The notes beneath the pieces were generated by a model. The model was not told the origin of the DNA. It saw only the letters and a list, made by a program, of their open reading frames with translations, and did not search any database. The position numbers and the translations under genes are program-made. A DNA stretch of 63,752 bases from Acetobacteraceae bacterium (GTDB lineage: Bacteria > Pseudomonadota > Alphaproteobacteria > Acetobacterales > Acetobacteraceae). Below are positions 8,006 to 17,040 of this stretch, piece after piece (position 1 is the stretch's first letter; every line of letters starts with the position of its first letter). The stretch covers positions 1-63,752 of the forward strand of contig JANXMB010000004.1 of assembly GCA_025354865.1 (NCBI GenBank). The letters run 5' to 3'.

Positions 8006-8730
8006 TCCAGGCTTAGCGCCGCGCCTTCCCGCAGGATCGCGTCGGCAGCCGCGGTGAATCGGCCGTCGGATTCGTGCAGAATGAGCCCTGGCAGCAGCCG
8101 CATAGGGCCTCGTGCGCCTTTGATGCCGCGTACGACGATCAATTTGGCCGACACGCCGGATTTGGGCCAGAGCGGCAGCACTGCGTCCACCGGACAGGAC
8201 GCCGCGTCCATGGCTGCGATGCATAGGGGCAGGCCGGCTGCCGGCAGAATGAACGTCAGCATTCCCCGCGCCCGGAGGGGCTGGGTCAGGGCCGTCGCCC
8301 AGATCGTCAGAACTGCGGTACCCCCCTGCTTCGCCGTCGCCCTCGCCGGGTTGGGGGACAGCGTGCCGGAAGCAAGGTGGTAGGGTGGATTGGCGAAGGC
8401 GTGGTCGAACATGTCATCCGGTACGACCGTTGCGATATCGCCGGAGACGACGGACATCGCACTGAGCGCATTCGCCGCGGCGTTCGCCCGAGCGAGTTGA
8501 GCCTGCGCGGGATCGATCTCGATCCCAACCCCCTCAAGCCCGTGCACCCGGGTCAGCAAACACAGCAGGCCCGCCCCGGCGCCCGTGCCGCCCTCCAGCA
8601 CGCGCTGTCCCGAACGGGCGGCCACCGCCGCCGCGAGCAAAACCGGCTCGATCCCACTGCGAAATCCCTGGGCGGGCTGGGCATAGCGTACCCGCCCGTT
8701 CAGCAAATGGCCATGGGTGACGGCGCTCAC
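7999..8730 (-). CDS. TrmN6-like SAM-dependent N6-adenine methyltransferase
   Basis: A 243-residue class I methyltransferase. The SAM-binding loop VLEGGTGAGA is at residues 44-53, the acidic end of strand 2 is GIEIDP, and the N6-adenine motif NPPY is at 114-117. The opening LLNGRVRYAQPAQGFRSGIEPVLLAA is typical of the YfiC/TrmN6 group that modifies A37 of tRNA1(Val). The GTG start at 8730 overlaps the stop of the DUF2007 gene (GTGA), so the two are coupled. The longer frame from 8790 lies inside the neighbour and is rejected. Confidence 0.87.
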   Translation of the reverse strand: MSAVTHGHLLNGRVRYAQPAQGFRSGIEPVLLAAAVAARSGQRVLEGGTGAGAGLLCLLTRVHGLEGVGIEIDPAQAQLARANAAANALSAMSVVSGDIATVVPDDMFDHAFANPPYHLASGTLSPNPARATAKQGGTAVLTIWATALTQPLRARGMLTFILPAAGLPLCIAAMDAASCPVDAVLPLWPKSGVSAKLIVVRGIKGARGPMRLLPGLILHESDGRFTAAADAILREGAALSLDH

Positions 8731-8933
8731 GGCTCCCCAGCGTCGAGCAGGACGCGCTTCGCCCGATCTTCGTCGGCGGTCCCGACGCACAACCGGCGGG
8801 GAATCGCGCCGATGCTGCCGTCCATGACGCTCGCATGGGCATCCAGCAGGATGGTTTCTATGCCGGCGTCGGCCAGCAGCGCCGTCAGGAATGACAGCCG
8901 GACGGCGTTGTTGGACGTCGCGATCACGCGCAC
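8727..8933 (-). CDS. DUF2007 domain protein
   Basis: A 68-residue protein with the usual DUF2007 layout: a short beta strand, SFLTALLADAGIETILLD, then a second strand RRLCVGTADEDRAKRVLLDAGEP. The family is annotated as putative signal-transducing, related to PII-like folds; its role is unproven. It starts at GTG 8933, only five bases from the end of repeat unit B (8939), so any ribosome-binding site must lie within the repeat or be absent. GTG 8927 is an alternative. It is coupled to the methyltransferase downstream. Confidence 0.8.
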   Translation of the reverse strand: MRVIATSNNAVRLSFLTALLADAGIETILLDAHASVMDGSIGAIPRRLCVGTADEDRAKRVLLDAGEP

Positions 8934-8938
8934 AGGGC

Positions 8939-9116
8939 TAGACCATGATCGTTTGAGGTTGCACGCGATCTCGGCGTTGGATCATGGTCTAAGCCTTTGT
9001 TTGAGAGGGTGATTCACGCCCGAGGTTGAAGTCAACCTCAGGCGATCACGCTCTACCTATTGTTTGTTCGCGCGATTCAGACCTCCGGTGATTCCACCTC
9101 CGGTCATCGCGCTCTA
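8939..9116 (-). repeat. right palindromic repeat cluster (inverted copy)
   Basis: On the minus strand the order is unit C (9116 to about 9066), unit A (9054-9004), a spacer, and unit B (8991-8939). Bases 8939-9055 are an exact reverse complement of 46-162. Unit C is a diverged homologue of A: it opens TAGAGCGCGAT where A opens TAGAGCGTGAT, it has terminal GCGCGAT/ATCGCGC arms, and a similar AACAAAC spacer follows it. Its first three bases (9116-9114) are the stop codon of the MFS gene. No protein is encoded here. Confidence 0.9.
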
Positions 9117-10313
9117 TCGTGCGCGCCGTCCGGTCAGGTTCAGCACCAGGAACGATGTCAGGGTCGAACCCAGCAGGATCGTCGCGACAGGAAACACCGT
9201 GCCGGGGTTCCAACTGGCGACGGCGATGGTGCAGAGCATGCCATACCCCATTTGGAAGAAGCCGTACAGGCCGGACGCCGCGCCGATCGCCTGCGGATTG
9301 GCGCTGACCGCGCCGGCAATCGTGAACGGGCTGGCCATCCCGCTGCCGGCGGTGAACAGGGTCATCGAACCCACCACCGTCGTCACCGAGAGCCGATCGG
9401 TCAGGTACGCCGCCATGAAGCAACACGCTCCGGCGATCGCCAATCCGTTGGCAATCCGCAATCCGGTCTTCAGGGACACAAGCTTCGAAAGCCGGTTGGC
9501 GAAGGTCCCGCCCAGGGCAACGCCGACCATGAGCATGAGGTAGTAGACGCCGACGTCCTCGGTCGATTGGTGCAGGCGGTTCTCGAAGATGAAGGGCGCG
9601 GTGGCCATGAAGGCGTAGAACGAGGTCGTGGTGAGTGCCCCGGCGACGGCGAAACCCATGAACACCGGGGACAGCAACAAGCGGCTGTAACCCCGCCCGA
9701 ACGAAAGGGGCGTGTGACGGGATGGGCCGGTATTGGTCTCGGGCAGCCACAGCACCGTCGCCAGCAGCGTCGCCGCACCGATGGCGGTCAGCAGGAAATA
9801 ACTCGCGCGCCAGTGCACGAAGGCGGTGATGTAACCGCCGATCGCCGGGGCGATGGCCGGCATGATGGACATGGTGATCGTCAGCAACGCCAACTGCCCC
9901 GCCGCCTTGTCCGGCGTCGCCCCATCCCGCACGGCCGCTCGGCCCAGCACCAGCCCGGCGCAACCGCCGATCGATTGCAGCACCCTGGCACCGATCAGGA
10001 TCGTCGGATTGGGGGCGAGCGCGGTCGCCGCACTGGCCAGGGTGAACAATGTCATGCCGCCTAGCAGCACCGGCCGTCGCCCGAACCGATCGGACAGCGG
10101 CCCATAGACCAACTGCCCCGCCGCCAGCCCGATCAGATACAGCGTGATCGTGAGTTGAACCGTCCCGATCGAAATGTGCAGGGCGCGCGCCGTGGCGGGC
10201 AGTGCGGGGATGATGACATGCATGCCCAAGGTGCCGCAGGTCGTCAGCGCCACCAGTAGGGAAAACGGGGCCTGCTTGGCGACTCGCATCAGCGGGGTGG
10301 TCAACAGGCGCAT
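9114..10313 (-). CDS. Bcr/CflA-type MFS drug efflux transporter
   Basis: About 399 residues with 12 hydrophobic segments. The MFS loop 2-3 signature is YGPLSDRFGRRPVLLGG. The first segments (LLVALTTCGTLGMHVIIPALP) match the Bcr/CflA (DHA1) group, which exports drugs or small molecules by proton antiport across the inner membrane. The start at 10313 is chosen over further upstream codons that would run into the divergent gene. Its stop codon TAG is the first three bases of repeat unit C. It lies back to back with a SnoaL-like gene, with 45 bases between the two starts. Confidence 0.9.
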   Translation of the reverse strand: MRLLTTPLMRVAKQAPFSLLVALTTCGTLGMHVIIPALPATARALHISIGTVQLTITLYLIGLAAGQLVYGPLSDRFGRRPVLLGGMTLFTLASAATALAPNPTILIGARVLQSIGGCAGLVLGRAAVRDGATPDKAAGQLALLTITMSIMPAIAPAIGGYITAFVHWRASYFLLTAIGAATLLATVLWLPETNTGPSRHTPLSFGRGYSRLLLSPVFMGFAVAGALTTTSFYAFMATAPFIFENRLHQSTEDVGVYYLMLMVGVALGGTFANRLSKLVSLKTGLRIANGLAIAGACCFMAAYLTDRLSVTTVVGSMTLFTAGSGMASPFTIAGAVSANPQAIGAASGLYGFFQMGYGMLCTIAVASWNPGTVFPVATILLGSTLTSFLVLNLTGRRAR

Positions 10314-10358
10314 CGGATGTCTCAATGTTCTTCGGCACTTTGCCGCAAAGGGGGAAAC

Positions 10359-10940
10359 ATGGACACCGGGGGTTTGCAAGCGCAGCGTGCGCAGGATCGG
10401 CAGGACATCCAGGATTGTCTATTCCGCTATGTCCGCGGCGTCGATCGCAAGAACTGGGATCTGGTGCGATCCGCCTACCACGCCGATGCCTACGACGATC
10501 ACGGCAACTACAAGGGCGGGATCGATGGGTTTATCGAATCCTTGATCCGCCGCCACGCCACGATCGAGCAATCCATGCATGTCGTCGGCAACATCGTCGT
10601 CGAGTTCGACGGGCCGGATGGCGCCTTGGTGGAGGCCTATTTCATCACCCATCAGCGCCTGTCGCCCGATGCCGGCGATGCCCGTCTGGCCTATCTCCGC
10701 GGCGCCGCCATCGCGCCGGATATGGCCGTCGAAACCGAGGTCGTCGGCCGCTACGTCGATCGCATGACCCGCAAGGACGGTGCCTGGCGCATTGCCAAGC
10801 GGACGGTTGTATTCGAGGTCCTGCGCGGTTCGCCCGCCCCTGCCGGCGGCGGGCTTTCGAGCAAATGGGCGCTGTCCCGTCGCGATGGCAACGACCCGAT
10901 CGAAGTGGCGCGTCGGGAACTGGGGTTGCCGGCCCAGTGA
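10359..10940 (+). CDS. SnoaL-like/NTF2-superfamily protein
   Basis: 193 residues. The ATG at 10359 follows an AAAGGGGGAA ribosome-binding site. The N-terminal half (DIQDCLFRYVRGVDRKNWDLVRSAYH, then DAYDDHGNYKG) is the cone-shaped SnoaL_4-type fold, often annotated nuclear transport factor 2 family. The C-terminal part includes GRYVDRMTRKDGAWRIAKR, the usual last strands. Related proteins include aromatic-ring dioxygenase beta-like and dehydratase-like enzymes, so the substrate is unknown. Its end lies in a 14-base tandem duplication. Confidence 0.82.
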   Translation: MDTGGLQAQRAQDRQDIQDCLFRYVRGVDRKNWDLVRSAYHADAYDDHGNYKGGIDGFIESLIRRHATIEQSMHVVGNIVVEFDGPDGALVEAYFITHQRLSPDAGDARLAYLRGAAIAPDMAVETEVVGRYVDRMTRKDGAWRIAKRTVVFEVLRGSPAPAGGGLSSKWALSRRDGNDPIEVARRELGLPAQ

Positions 10941-10962
10941 GGCCGGTCCAGTGAGGCCGGTC
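10935..10962. repeat. 14-base tandem duplication
   Basis: CAGTGAGGCCGGTC occurs twice in a row. The first copy contains the stop codon (10938-10940) of the SnoaL-like gene; the second is non-coding. This looks like a recent slippage duplication. Confidence 0.8.
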
Positions 10963-10972
10963 CAGCGGGGGA

Positions 10973-11281
10973 TCAGGCCTCGTGCTGACGCATGCAACTG
11001 CCCATGTAGTGGGGATTCGCCGCGCGGGCGAGGTCGGCATTCAAATGGGCGGCGCAGTCGTCTCGCGTGTTGAAAACGCGGATAGATGAGCCGTCGTTCG
11101 GCCGGCAGTCGCCCGGATTGCCGGCCTCGGCACACATCGCGCCGACATAGACCCAGACAATGCCCCGACCTTCGTTGTGTGGCCCGACCGTGGGGGCGGC
11201 ATGGACCAGCCACGTCGCCATCGACACCCCGAATGCCAGCGGCAGGGCCAAAGGGGACCGTAAAAAGCGTGGCAGGCGCAT
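10973..11281 (-). CDS. small exported Cys-containing protein (102 aa)
   Basis: The N-terminus MRLPRFLRSPLALPLAFGVS with the following hydrophobic stretch to HAA (about residue 29) looks like a Sec signal peptide or single membrane anchor. The mature part has four Cys (AMCAEAGNPGDC, DDCAAHL, GSCMRQ), spaced as two possible disulfides. I do not recognise a named family. It stands alone after holA on the same strand (97 bases beyond the holA stop). The function is unknown. Confidence 0.6.
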   Translation of the reverse strand: MRLPRFLRSPLALPLAFGVSMATWLVHAAPTVGPHNEGRGIVWVYVGAMCAEAGNPGDCRPNDGSSIRVFNTRDDCAAHLNADLARAANPHYMGSCMRQHEA

Positions 11282-11377
11282 GGCTGGCTCCGTTCTGTCG
11301 TGGACGGTGTTATCGCATGCTGCGCAGGCTCGCTGTGAACGGCATCACTAAACGCGCATTTTCGGACCCAGATCCGC

Positions 11378-12394
11378 TCAACGCCGCGCGGCGATGGCGG
11401 CCCGCCGAGCAAGGGCGAGGATGGTGTTGCGGCATAGCGCGTCGTCGGGCCAGCCGGTGCGCTTGCAGCCGCGTTCGGCTTCCGTCAACCCAGCCAGAGC
11501 GGCGGTCAGCGCCGGCAGCGGCCACAGCGACAACGATCGCGCAAACGCCCCGACTTTGCGGAAAAACACCGGCGGGCGCACGGTTTTGACCGCGTCGGCG
11601 GCGGTCAGGCCCTGTTCCTCCATCGCCAGACGGGCGCGATGCAGCTTTTGGATATGGCCCAGGCCGGCCCGCAGGACCTGTACCGGCGCTGCACCCTCGG
11701 CCATCGCCAGTTCCAAGGCGCGGTCGGTTGTCGCGACATCGCCCGTGGTCGCCGCATACAGCGCATCGTCGAGCGACAAGCCCGCGAGGTCGCCGACACA
11801 GGCCATCGCCGCGTCCAAATCGACCCGCCCGTTCTGCCCGACGTACAGCGCCAGCTTTTCCAATTCGGAGCGAGTGGAGGCCCGATCGGCCCCCAACTGC
11901 GCGGTGAGCCAGGACAGCGCATCGGGGTCGGCCCGCACGCCGGCCTCGGTCAGGGTGCTGCGGATCGTTGTTTCCAGGGCGCGGCCTTCCTCGGGGTAGC
12001 AGCCGATGGCAACCCCATCCGGCGCCGCGTCCAGCGCCGTCCGCAAGCGCGATCTGGTGGCGAGGTTCGGCGCCTCTAGCACAACCAGGGCCGGGGCACG
12101 GCCGCTCAGGATCGTCCGAACCGCGTCGGTGGCGGCGTCGGTTGCATCGCGGACCCGCACCACGCGGCGCCCGCCGGTCATCGGCAAGGACGCCGCCTCG
12201 GCCGGGAGGGATGCGATCTCGTCGCGGGAAATTTCCGCCACCAGGAACGGATCGTCCAACGATCCGGCGATCGTTCGCACCAGCATCTCTGCTCGGTCCC
12301 GGATCGTGCCGGCGTCTTCGCCGAACAGCAGCACGACGCGGCAGTTGCCGGGATCGCGCAGGAACCCGGCAACCTGCGTCGCGGCGAGCTTCAT
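11378..12394 (-). CDS. holA: DNA polymerase III subunit delta
   Basis: 338 residues. Delta is the clamp-loader subunit that opens the beta sliding clamp. The N-terminus MKLAATQVAGFLRDPGNCRVVLLFGEDAG is typical of alphaproteobacterial HolA (Rossmann-like domain without a true P-loop). The middle helical domain (ADPDALSWLTAQLGADRASTRSELEKLALY) and the C-terminal collar helices are complete. It follows lptE on the same strand with a 4-base gap, the widespread leuS-lptE-holA order. Confidence 0.92.
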   Translation of the reverse strand: MKLAATQVAGFLRDPGNCRVVLLFGEDAGTIRDRAEMLVRTIAGSLDDPFLVAEISRDEIASLPAEAASLPMTGGRRVVRVRDATDAATDAVRTILSGRAPALVVLEAPNLATRSRLRTALDAAPDGVAIGCYPEEGRALETTIRSTLTEAGVRADPDALSWLTAQLGADRASTRSELEKLALYVGQNGRVDLDAAMACVGDLAGLSLDDALYAATTGDVATTDRALELAMAEGAAPVQVLRAGLGHIQKLHRARLAMEEQGLTAADAVKTVRPPVFFRKVGAFARSLSLWPLPALTAALAGLTEAERGCKRTGWPDDALCRNTILALARRAAIAARR

Positions 12395-12398
12395 CCGA

Positions 12399-12938
12399 TC
12401 AGCCGGCCGCCGCTTCGGCGCGGTGGTTGAACCAGGTGGCGAGTTGCAGGGCGACCTGATCGGCCAACGCCTCGGCCATGCGCTTTTGCACGACCTCGTT
12501 TTCCAGCGTGGCGCCGAAATATTGTTCGGAAAACAGATTGAACCCGTCGAGCGTGCGGGCGCTGCCGGAGGTCAGCACGACCTTGGCGGAGTCACGCGAC
12601 CGCAGCACCCAGTTCACACTGCCGGTCAGGCGGATACGGGTGGCGCTGTTATCGGCCTGAATACCCACGCCTTCCCCGGCGATCGCGAAATCGGCGGTCA
12701 GGATGTAGCGATGCGGCGGGCCGGCATCGCTGGCGAAGCGTTCCTGCAGCGCCTGACGCAGCAATTGGCCGGGCCGCTCGCCGACGATCGCCACTTCCGT
12801 GGCCGCGAGTTCTCGTTGCGCCACGCCCGGTTTGCCGGATGCGGTCGGCATATACACCGGCCGAAAGCCGCAACCGGCCAGGGAAGCGGCCAGGGAAGCG
12901 GCCAGCGGCAGCGCTGCGAGGAACCGACGGCGCTTCAT
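12399..12938 (-). CDS. lptE: LPS-assembly lipoprotein LptE
   Basis: 179 residues. A lipoprotein signal peptide ends in a lipobox LAGC, and GFRPVY follows directly, the hallmark of LptE. LptE plugs the LptD barrel in the outer membrane and helps insert lipopolysaccharide. The start at 12938 overlaps the last four bases of leuS. The signal peptide contains a duplicated LAAS, encoded by a 12-base tandem repeat (near 12880-12903), which lengthens its hydrophobic core. Confidence 0.92.
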   Translation of the reverse strand: MKRRRFLAALPLAASLAASLAGCGFRPVYMPTASGKPGVAQRELAATEVAIVGERPGQLLRQALQERFASDAGPPHRYILTADFAIAGEGVGIQADNSATRIRLTGSVNWVLRSRDSAKVVLTSGSARTLDGFNLFSEQYFGATLENEVVQKRMAEALADQVALQLATWFNHRAEAAAG

Positions 12939-15541
12939 CCGGCGATCACGAAGTTGACGATCCGGTTTGGCACATGGATGCGTTTGACGATGCGTTTGCC
13001 CTCCAACGAGCGGGCGACATTGGGTTCGGCTTCGGCCGCCGCGATGACGTGGTCGGCCGGGGCGTTCGGCGCGACGTCGATGGACCCGCGCAGCTTACCC
13101 ATCACCTGCACGGCGATCGTCACGCTGTCCGCCACCAATAGGGCCGGTTCCGCTTCCGGCCAAGCCAGATCGGCAACCAGCGCTGTGCTTGCGGGGTTGA
13201 GCAGGGCGAAGATTTCCTCGGCTAGATGCGGCATGGCCGGGCTGGAGAGGCGGGCCATCGCCTCGACCGCTTCGCGCCGCGCCCAACCCAGGCCGGGTTC
13301 GTCCTTGGCCCGTTCGGCGTCGGTGATGGCGTTGGCCAATTCGTACAGCCGAGCGACTGCGACGTTGAAGGCGAAACCTTCCCACGCCTCGGTCACCGCA
13401 GCGATGGCTTTGTGCGTCGCGCGACGCAGGGTGCGTCCGGCCGCCCCGAATTCGGCCGGCGGAGCCGAGGCAGCGGGTAGGTTTTCCGCCAGTCGATAGA
13501 TGCGCTGGGTAAAGCGGAAGGCGCCGGCAGCCCCGGATTCCGTCCATTCCATGTCCCGTTCCGGCGGATTGTCCGACAGAATGAACCAGCGGGCGGTGTC
13601 GGCGCCGTATCGCGCGATGATTGCGCCCGGGTCGATGGTGTTGCGCTTGGACTTGCTCATGGCCTCGATCCGGCCGACCGTCACGGGTTGGCCGGTTTCG
13701 CGGTGCACGGCGGTGCCGTCGGGGCGTTTCTCGATTTCTTCCGGATACAGCCAGGCGCCGTCTGCGGATTTGTAGGATTCGTGGTTCACCATCCCCTGGG
13801 TGAAAAGCCCGGCAAACGGTTCCTCCACCGCGATATGGCCGGTTTCCTTCATCGCGCGGGTGAAGAAGCGGGAATACAGCAGATGCAGAATGGCGTGCTC
13901 GATACCGCCGATATACTGATCGACCGGCATCCAATGATCGACGGCCGCGCGGGCGAGCGGTTGCGATGCGTCGGATGCGCAGCAGTAGCGGGCGAAATAC
14001 CACGAGCTATCGACGAAGGTGTCGAATGTATCGGTTTCCCGCCGCGCCGCTTTGCCGCAGGACGGGCAGTTCACATGCTTCCAGGTCGGATGGCGATCCA
14101 GGGGGTTGCCGGGCAGATCGAAGGTCACATCGTCCGGCAGGCGGACCGGTAGCTCCGCATCCGGAACCGCGACAGCGCCGCAGGCATCGCAATGGACGAT
14201 GGGGATCGGGCAGCCCCAGTACCGTTGCCGGGACACGCCCCAATCGCGCAAGCGCCAGTTGGTGACACCCTCGCCGATGCCTTTCGCGGCCAGTGCATCG
14301 ATGGCGGCGCGTTTGGCGGCGTCCACGTCCAACCCGTCGAGGAAGCCCGAATTGTAGGCGACGCCGGGACCCGTGTACGCTTCCTTGCCGACTGCGAAGT
14401 TCGCCGGGTCGGCGTCCGGCGGCAGCACCACCGGGGTGACGCCGAGGTTGTATTTGCGGGCGAAATCCAGATCGCGCTGGTCGTGCGCGGGGCACCCGAA
14501 GATGGCGCCGGTGCCGTATTCCATCAGCACGAAATTGGCGATCCAGACCGGGTAGGTCGCGCCTGGGATGAACGGGTGTTTGACCCGCAGCCCGGTGTCG
14601 TAACCCAGCTTTTCGCCGGTCTCGATGGTGACTTCGGACGTGCCTTTGCTTTTGCACTCGGCGATGAAGGCGGCGGCTTTTGGGTCGGATGCCGCGACCT
14701 TATCGGCCAGCGGGTGTTCCGGCGCGATGGCCATGAACGACATGCCGTACAGGGTATCGGGGCGGGTGGTGTAGACCTCGACACTGTCGTTGCCTGCGGC
14801 CAGATCGAAGCGCAGCCGGGCGCCTTCCGAACGACCGATCCAGTTTGCCTGCATCAGGCGGACGCGTTCGGGCCAGCGATCGAGCGTATCCAGCGCCGAC
14901 AGCAGGTCGGGTGCGAATTTGGTGATGCTGAAGAACCACTGGCTGAGTTGCTTCTTTTCCACCAGCGCGCCAGAGCGCCAGCCGCGCCCATCGATAACCT
15001 GCTCGTTCGCCAGCACGGTGCCGTCGATCGGGTCCCAGTTGACCCAGCTTTCCTTGCGCTCGACCAGCCCGGCCTTGAGGAAATCGAGAAACAGCTTCTG
15101 CTGATGGCGGTAATATTCTGGCTGGCAGGTCGCGAATTCCCGCGCCCAATCCAGCGACAGGCCCATGCGCTTCAACTCGGTGCGCATGTTGGCGATATTC
15201 TCGTAGGTCCATTTGGCGGGATGGACACCACGTTCCCGCGCGGCGTTTTCGGCGGGCAGGCCGAAGGCGTCCCAGCCCATGGGATGCATGACCGAGTGCC
15301 CGCGCGCGCGCTTGTAGCGCGCCACGACGTCGCCCAGGGTGTAGTTCCGCACATGCCCCATGTGGATTTTCCCGCTGGGGTAGGGGAACATCTCCAGCAC
15401 GAAGTATTTCGGTTTGCCATCCGTGGGGACGTCGTCCACGTGGAAGCAGCCCCGCGAATCCCAGGCTTGCTGCCATTTGGGTTCGGCGGACCGGAAATCG
15501 TAGCGCGGCCCTTCGACCGCCTGTGTCGTAGCATCGCTCAT
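12935..15541 (-). CDS. leuS: leucyl-tRNA synthetase
   Basis: 868 residues, normal length for bacterial LeuRS. It charges tRNA-Leu with leucine in the cytoplasm. The class I signatures are HMGH (residues 60-63) and MSKSK (628-632), with the CP1 editing domain between them and zinc-binding-type Cys pairs (CDACG, CPSCG). The start at MSDATTQAV (15541) is preferred; the frame is open to 15577 but those residues are not family-like. The end overlaps lptE. Confidence 0.97.
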   Translation of the reverse strand: MSDATTQAVEGPRYDFRSAEPKWQQAWDSRGCFHVDDVPTDGKPKYFVLEMFPYPSGKIHMGHVRNYTLGDVVARYKRARGHSVMHPMGWDAFGLPAENAARERGVHPAKWTYENIANMRTELKRMGLSLDWAREFATCQPEYYRHQQKLFLDFLKAGLVERKESWVNWDPIDGTVLANEQVIDGRGWRSGALVEKKQLSQWFFSITKFAPDLLSALDTLDRWPERVRLMQANWIGRSEGARLRFDLAAGNDSVEVYTTRPDTLYGMSFMAIAPEHPLADKVAASDPKAAAFIAECKSKGTSEVTIETGEKLGYDTGLRVKHPFIPGATYPVWIANFVLMEYGTGAIFGCPAHDQRDLDFARKYNLGVTPVVLPPDADPANFAVGKEAYTGPGVAYNSGFLDGLDVDAAKRAAIDALAAKGIGEGVTNWRLRDWGVSRQRYWGCPIPIVHCDACGAVAVPDAELPVRLPDDVTFDLPGNPLDRHPTWKHVNCPSCGKAARRETDTFDTFVDSSWYFARYCCASDASQPLARAAVDHWMPVDQYIGGIEHAILHLLYSRFFTRAMKETGHIAVEEPFAGLFTQGMVNHESYKSADGAWLYPEEIEKRPDGTAVHRETGQPVTVGRIEAMSKSKRNTIDPGAIIARYGADTARWFILSDNPPERDMEWTESGAAGAFRFTQRIYRLAENLPAASAPPAEFGAAGRTLRRATHKAIAAVTEAWEGFAFNVAVARLYELANAITDAERAKDEPGLGWARREAVEAMARLSSPAMPHLAEEIFALLNPASTALVADLAWPEAEPALLVADSVTIAVQVMGKLRGSIDVAPNAPADHVIAAAEAEPNVARSLEGKRIVKRIHVPNRIVNFVIAG

Positions 15542-15625
15542 GCGGCGATGTATCGGGCGGGCGGGGGCGTTAGGCAAGACCCGGGTCGGGATCGCCCGAT
15601 TGACGGCGCGGCGCAGCGGGGACGG

Positions 15626-16954
15626 TTAAACGCTCGCGATCGCCGCATCGACCGCGTCGCCCAGCCGCTCGACGATGGCATCGATCTCTGCCGCAGCAAC
15701 GATATAGGGCGGAGCGACGATATAATGGTCGCCGCGGGTGCCGTCGATCGTGCCGCCCATCGGATAGCCGGACAGGCCGCGCGCGAACGCCTGCTGCTTC
15801 ACCCGTTCGTTCATCCGTTGGGCCGGATCGAACGGGGTCTTGCCCGCTCGGTCGGCCACCAGTTCGATCGCCCAGAACAGGCCGCGGCCGCGGACTTCCC
15901 CCACATGCCGGTGATTGCCGAATCGTTCGACGAGCGCGGTTTCGAGCCGTTTGCCCATCGCCTGCACGTTCTGAAGCAGATTGTCCTCGCGGATGATCCG
16001 CTGCACCTCCAACGCGGCGGCGCAGGCGACGGGGTGGGCCTGATAGGTCTGGCCGTGCAGGAACCCACCCGAGCCATTTTGCAGGGCGCGCACGATACGA
16101 TCGCCGATCAGGATGCCGCCGATCGGTTGATAGCCGCCGCCCAGGCCTTTCGCGATAATTTGGATGTCGGGGGGCGTGGCTTCCTGTTCCCAGGCGTGCA
16201 TCGTGCCGGTTCGGCCCATGCCGCACATCACCTCGTCCAGGATCAGCAGCGCGCCGTGGCGATCGCAGATCTGCCGCATGCGTTGGAAATACCCCGGCAA
16301 GGCGGCGACGCAGCCGGTGGTGGCGCCGACCACGGGTTCGGCGATGAAGGCCATGACGGTGTCGGGGCCGAGGCGCTGGAATTCCGCCTCCAATTCCTCG
16401 GCCAGACGATCCAGATATTGCGCGTCGGTTTCGCCGTCGTTCTGGAACCGATAGGGGAAGCACGGCGACACCAGGCTGTGATTCTGGCTGAGGATCGGCA
16501 GAAATTTCTCCCGCCGCATCGTGTTGCCGCCGGCCGACAGGGCGCCCAGGGTGGTGCCGTGGTACGATTGCAGCCGCGCAATGGTGCGGCAGCGCTGTGG
16601 TTGGCCGATTTCCAGGAAGTATTGCCGAGCAAGCTTGATCGCGGCCTCGTTGCCTTCGGAACCGGAGGAGCAGAACCAGGCCCGCGTCAGGCCGCCCGGC
16701 TCATCGTGCAGCAGCAACTCGGCCAGATCTTCGGCCGGTTGGTTCGAGAATGTGCCGGTATGGGCATACGCCATCTCGGCCGCTTGCCGGCCGATCGCCT
16801 CGGCGATCCGACGGTTGCCATGCCCAAGCGCCGCGACCGCTGCGCCGCCCGAGGCATCGATGATCGCTCGGCCATCCGCCGTGTGGAGATAGATGCCCTC
16901 GCCTCGGACCGCGATCGGGGGGATGGCGCCGGAGCGATGGAGGACGCGGGACAT
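15626..16954 (-). CDS. class III (omega-type) aminotransferase
   Basis: About 442 residues; a PLP-dependent aminotransferase. The PLP lysine lies in IIAKGLGGGYQPIGGILIGD, the preceding acidic motif is LLILDEVMCGMGRTG, and the N-terminal substrate region reads DASGGAAVAALGHGN. This group is commonly annotated as aspartate aminotransferase family or beta-alanine/pyruvate-type transaminase; the amino donor cannot be set from sequence. The start at MSRVLHRSG is preferred. An upstream ATG at 16999 adds 15 residues. Confidence 0.9.
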   Translation of the reverse strand: MSRVLHRSGAIPPIAVRGEGIYLHTADGRAIIDASGGAAVAALGHGNRRIAEAIGRQAAEMAYAHTGTFSNQPAEDLAELLLHDEPGGLTRAWFCSSGSEGNEAAIKLARQYFLEIGQPQRCRTIARLQSYHGTTLGALSAGGNTMRREKFLPILSQNHSLVSPCFPYRFQNDGETDAQYLDRLAEELEAEFQRLGPDTVMAFIAEPVVGATTGCVAALPGYFQRMRQICDRHGALLILDEVMCGMGRTGTMHAWEQEATPPDIQIIAKGLGGGYQPIGGILIGDRIVRALQNGSGGFLHGQTYQAHPVACAAALEVQRIIREDNLLQNVQAMGKRLETALVERFGNHRHVGEVRGRGLFWAIELVADRAGKTPFDPAQRMNERVKQQAFARGLSGYPMGGTIDGTRGDHYIVAPPYIVAAAEIDAIVERLGDAVDAAIASV

Positions 16955-17040
16955 GGCAGCACTCAATTCCTGATCGGTTGCACGCTGCGACGTTGACACT
17001 CCCGCTGCGGCATTTCAATCGCGGGTCGCGGGCAATGCCT

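Noticed and set aside
46-9055. Composite transposon or IS with 117-base terminal repeats
   Set aside because: No transposase or recombinase frame lies inside, and the enclosed genes include an nrdB that is probably essential; it is kept as an inverted repeat pair only.
14192-16996. 934-residue open frame on the plus strand opposite leuS and the aminotransferase
   Set aside because: It spans two real minus-strand genes and their gap, has no domain features, and is explained by codon bias at high GC.
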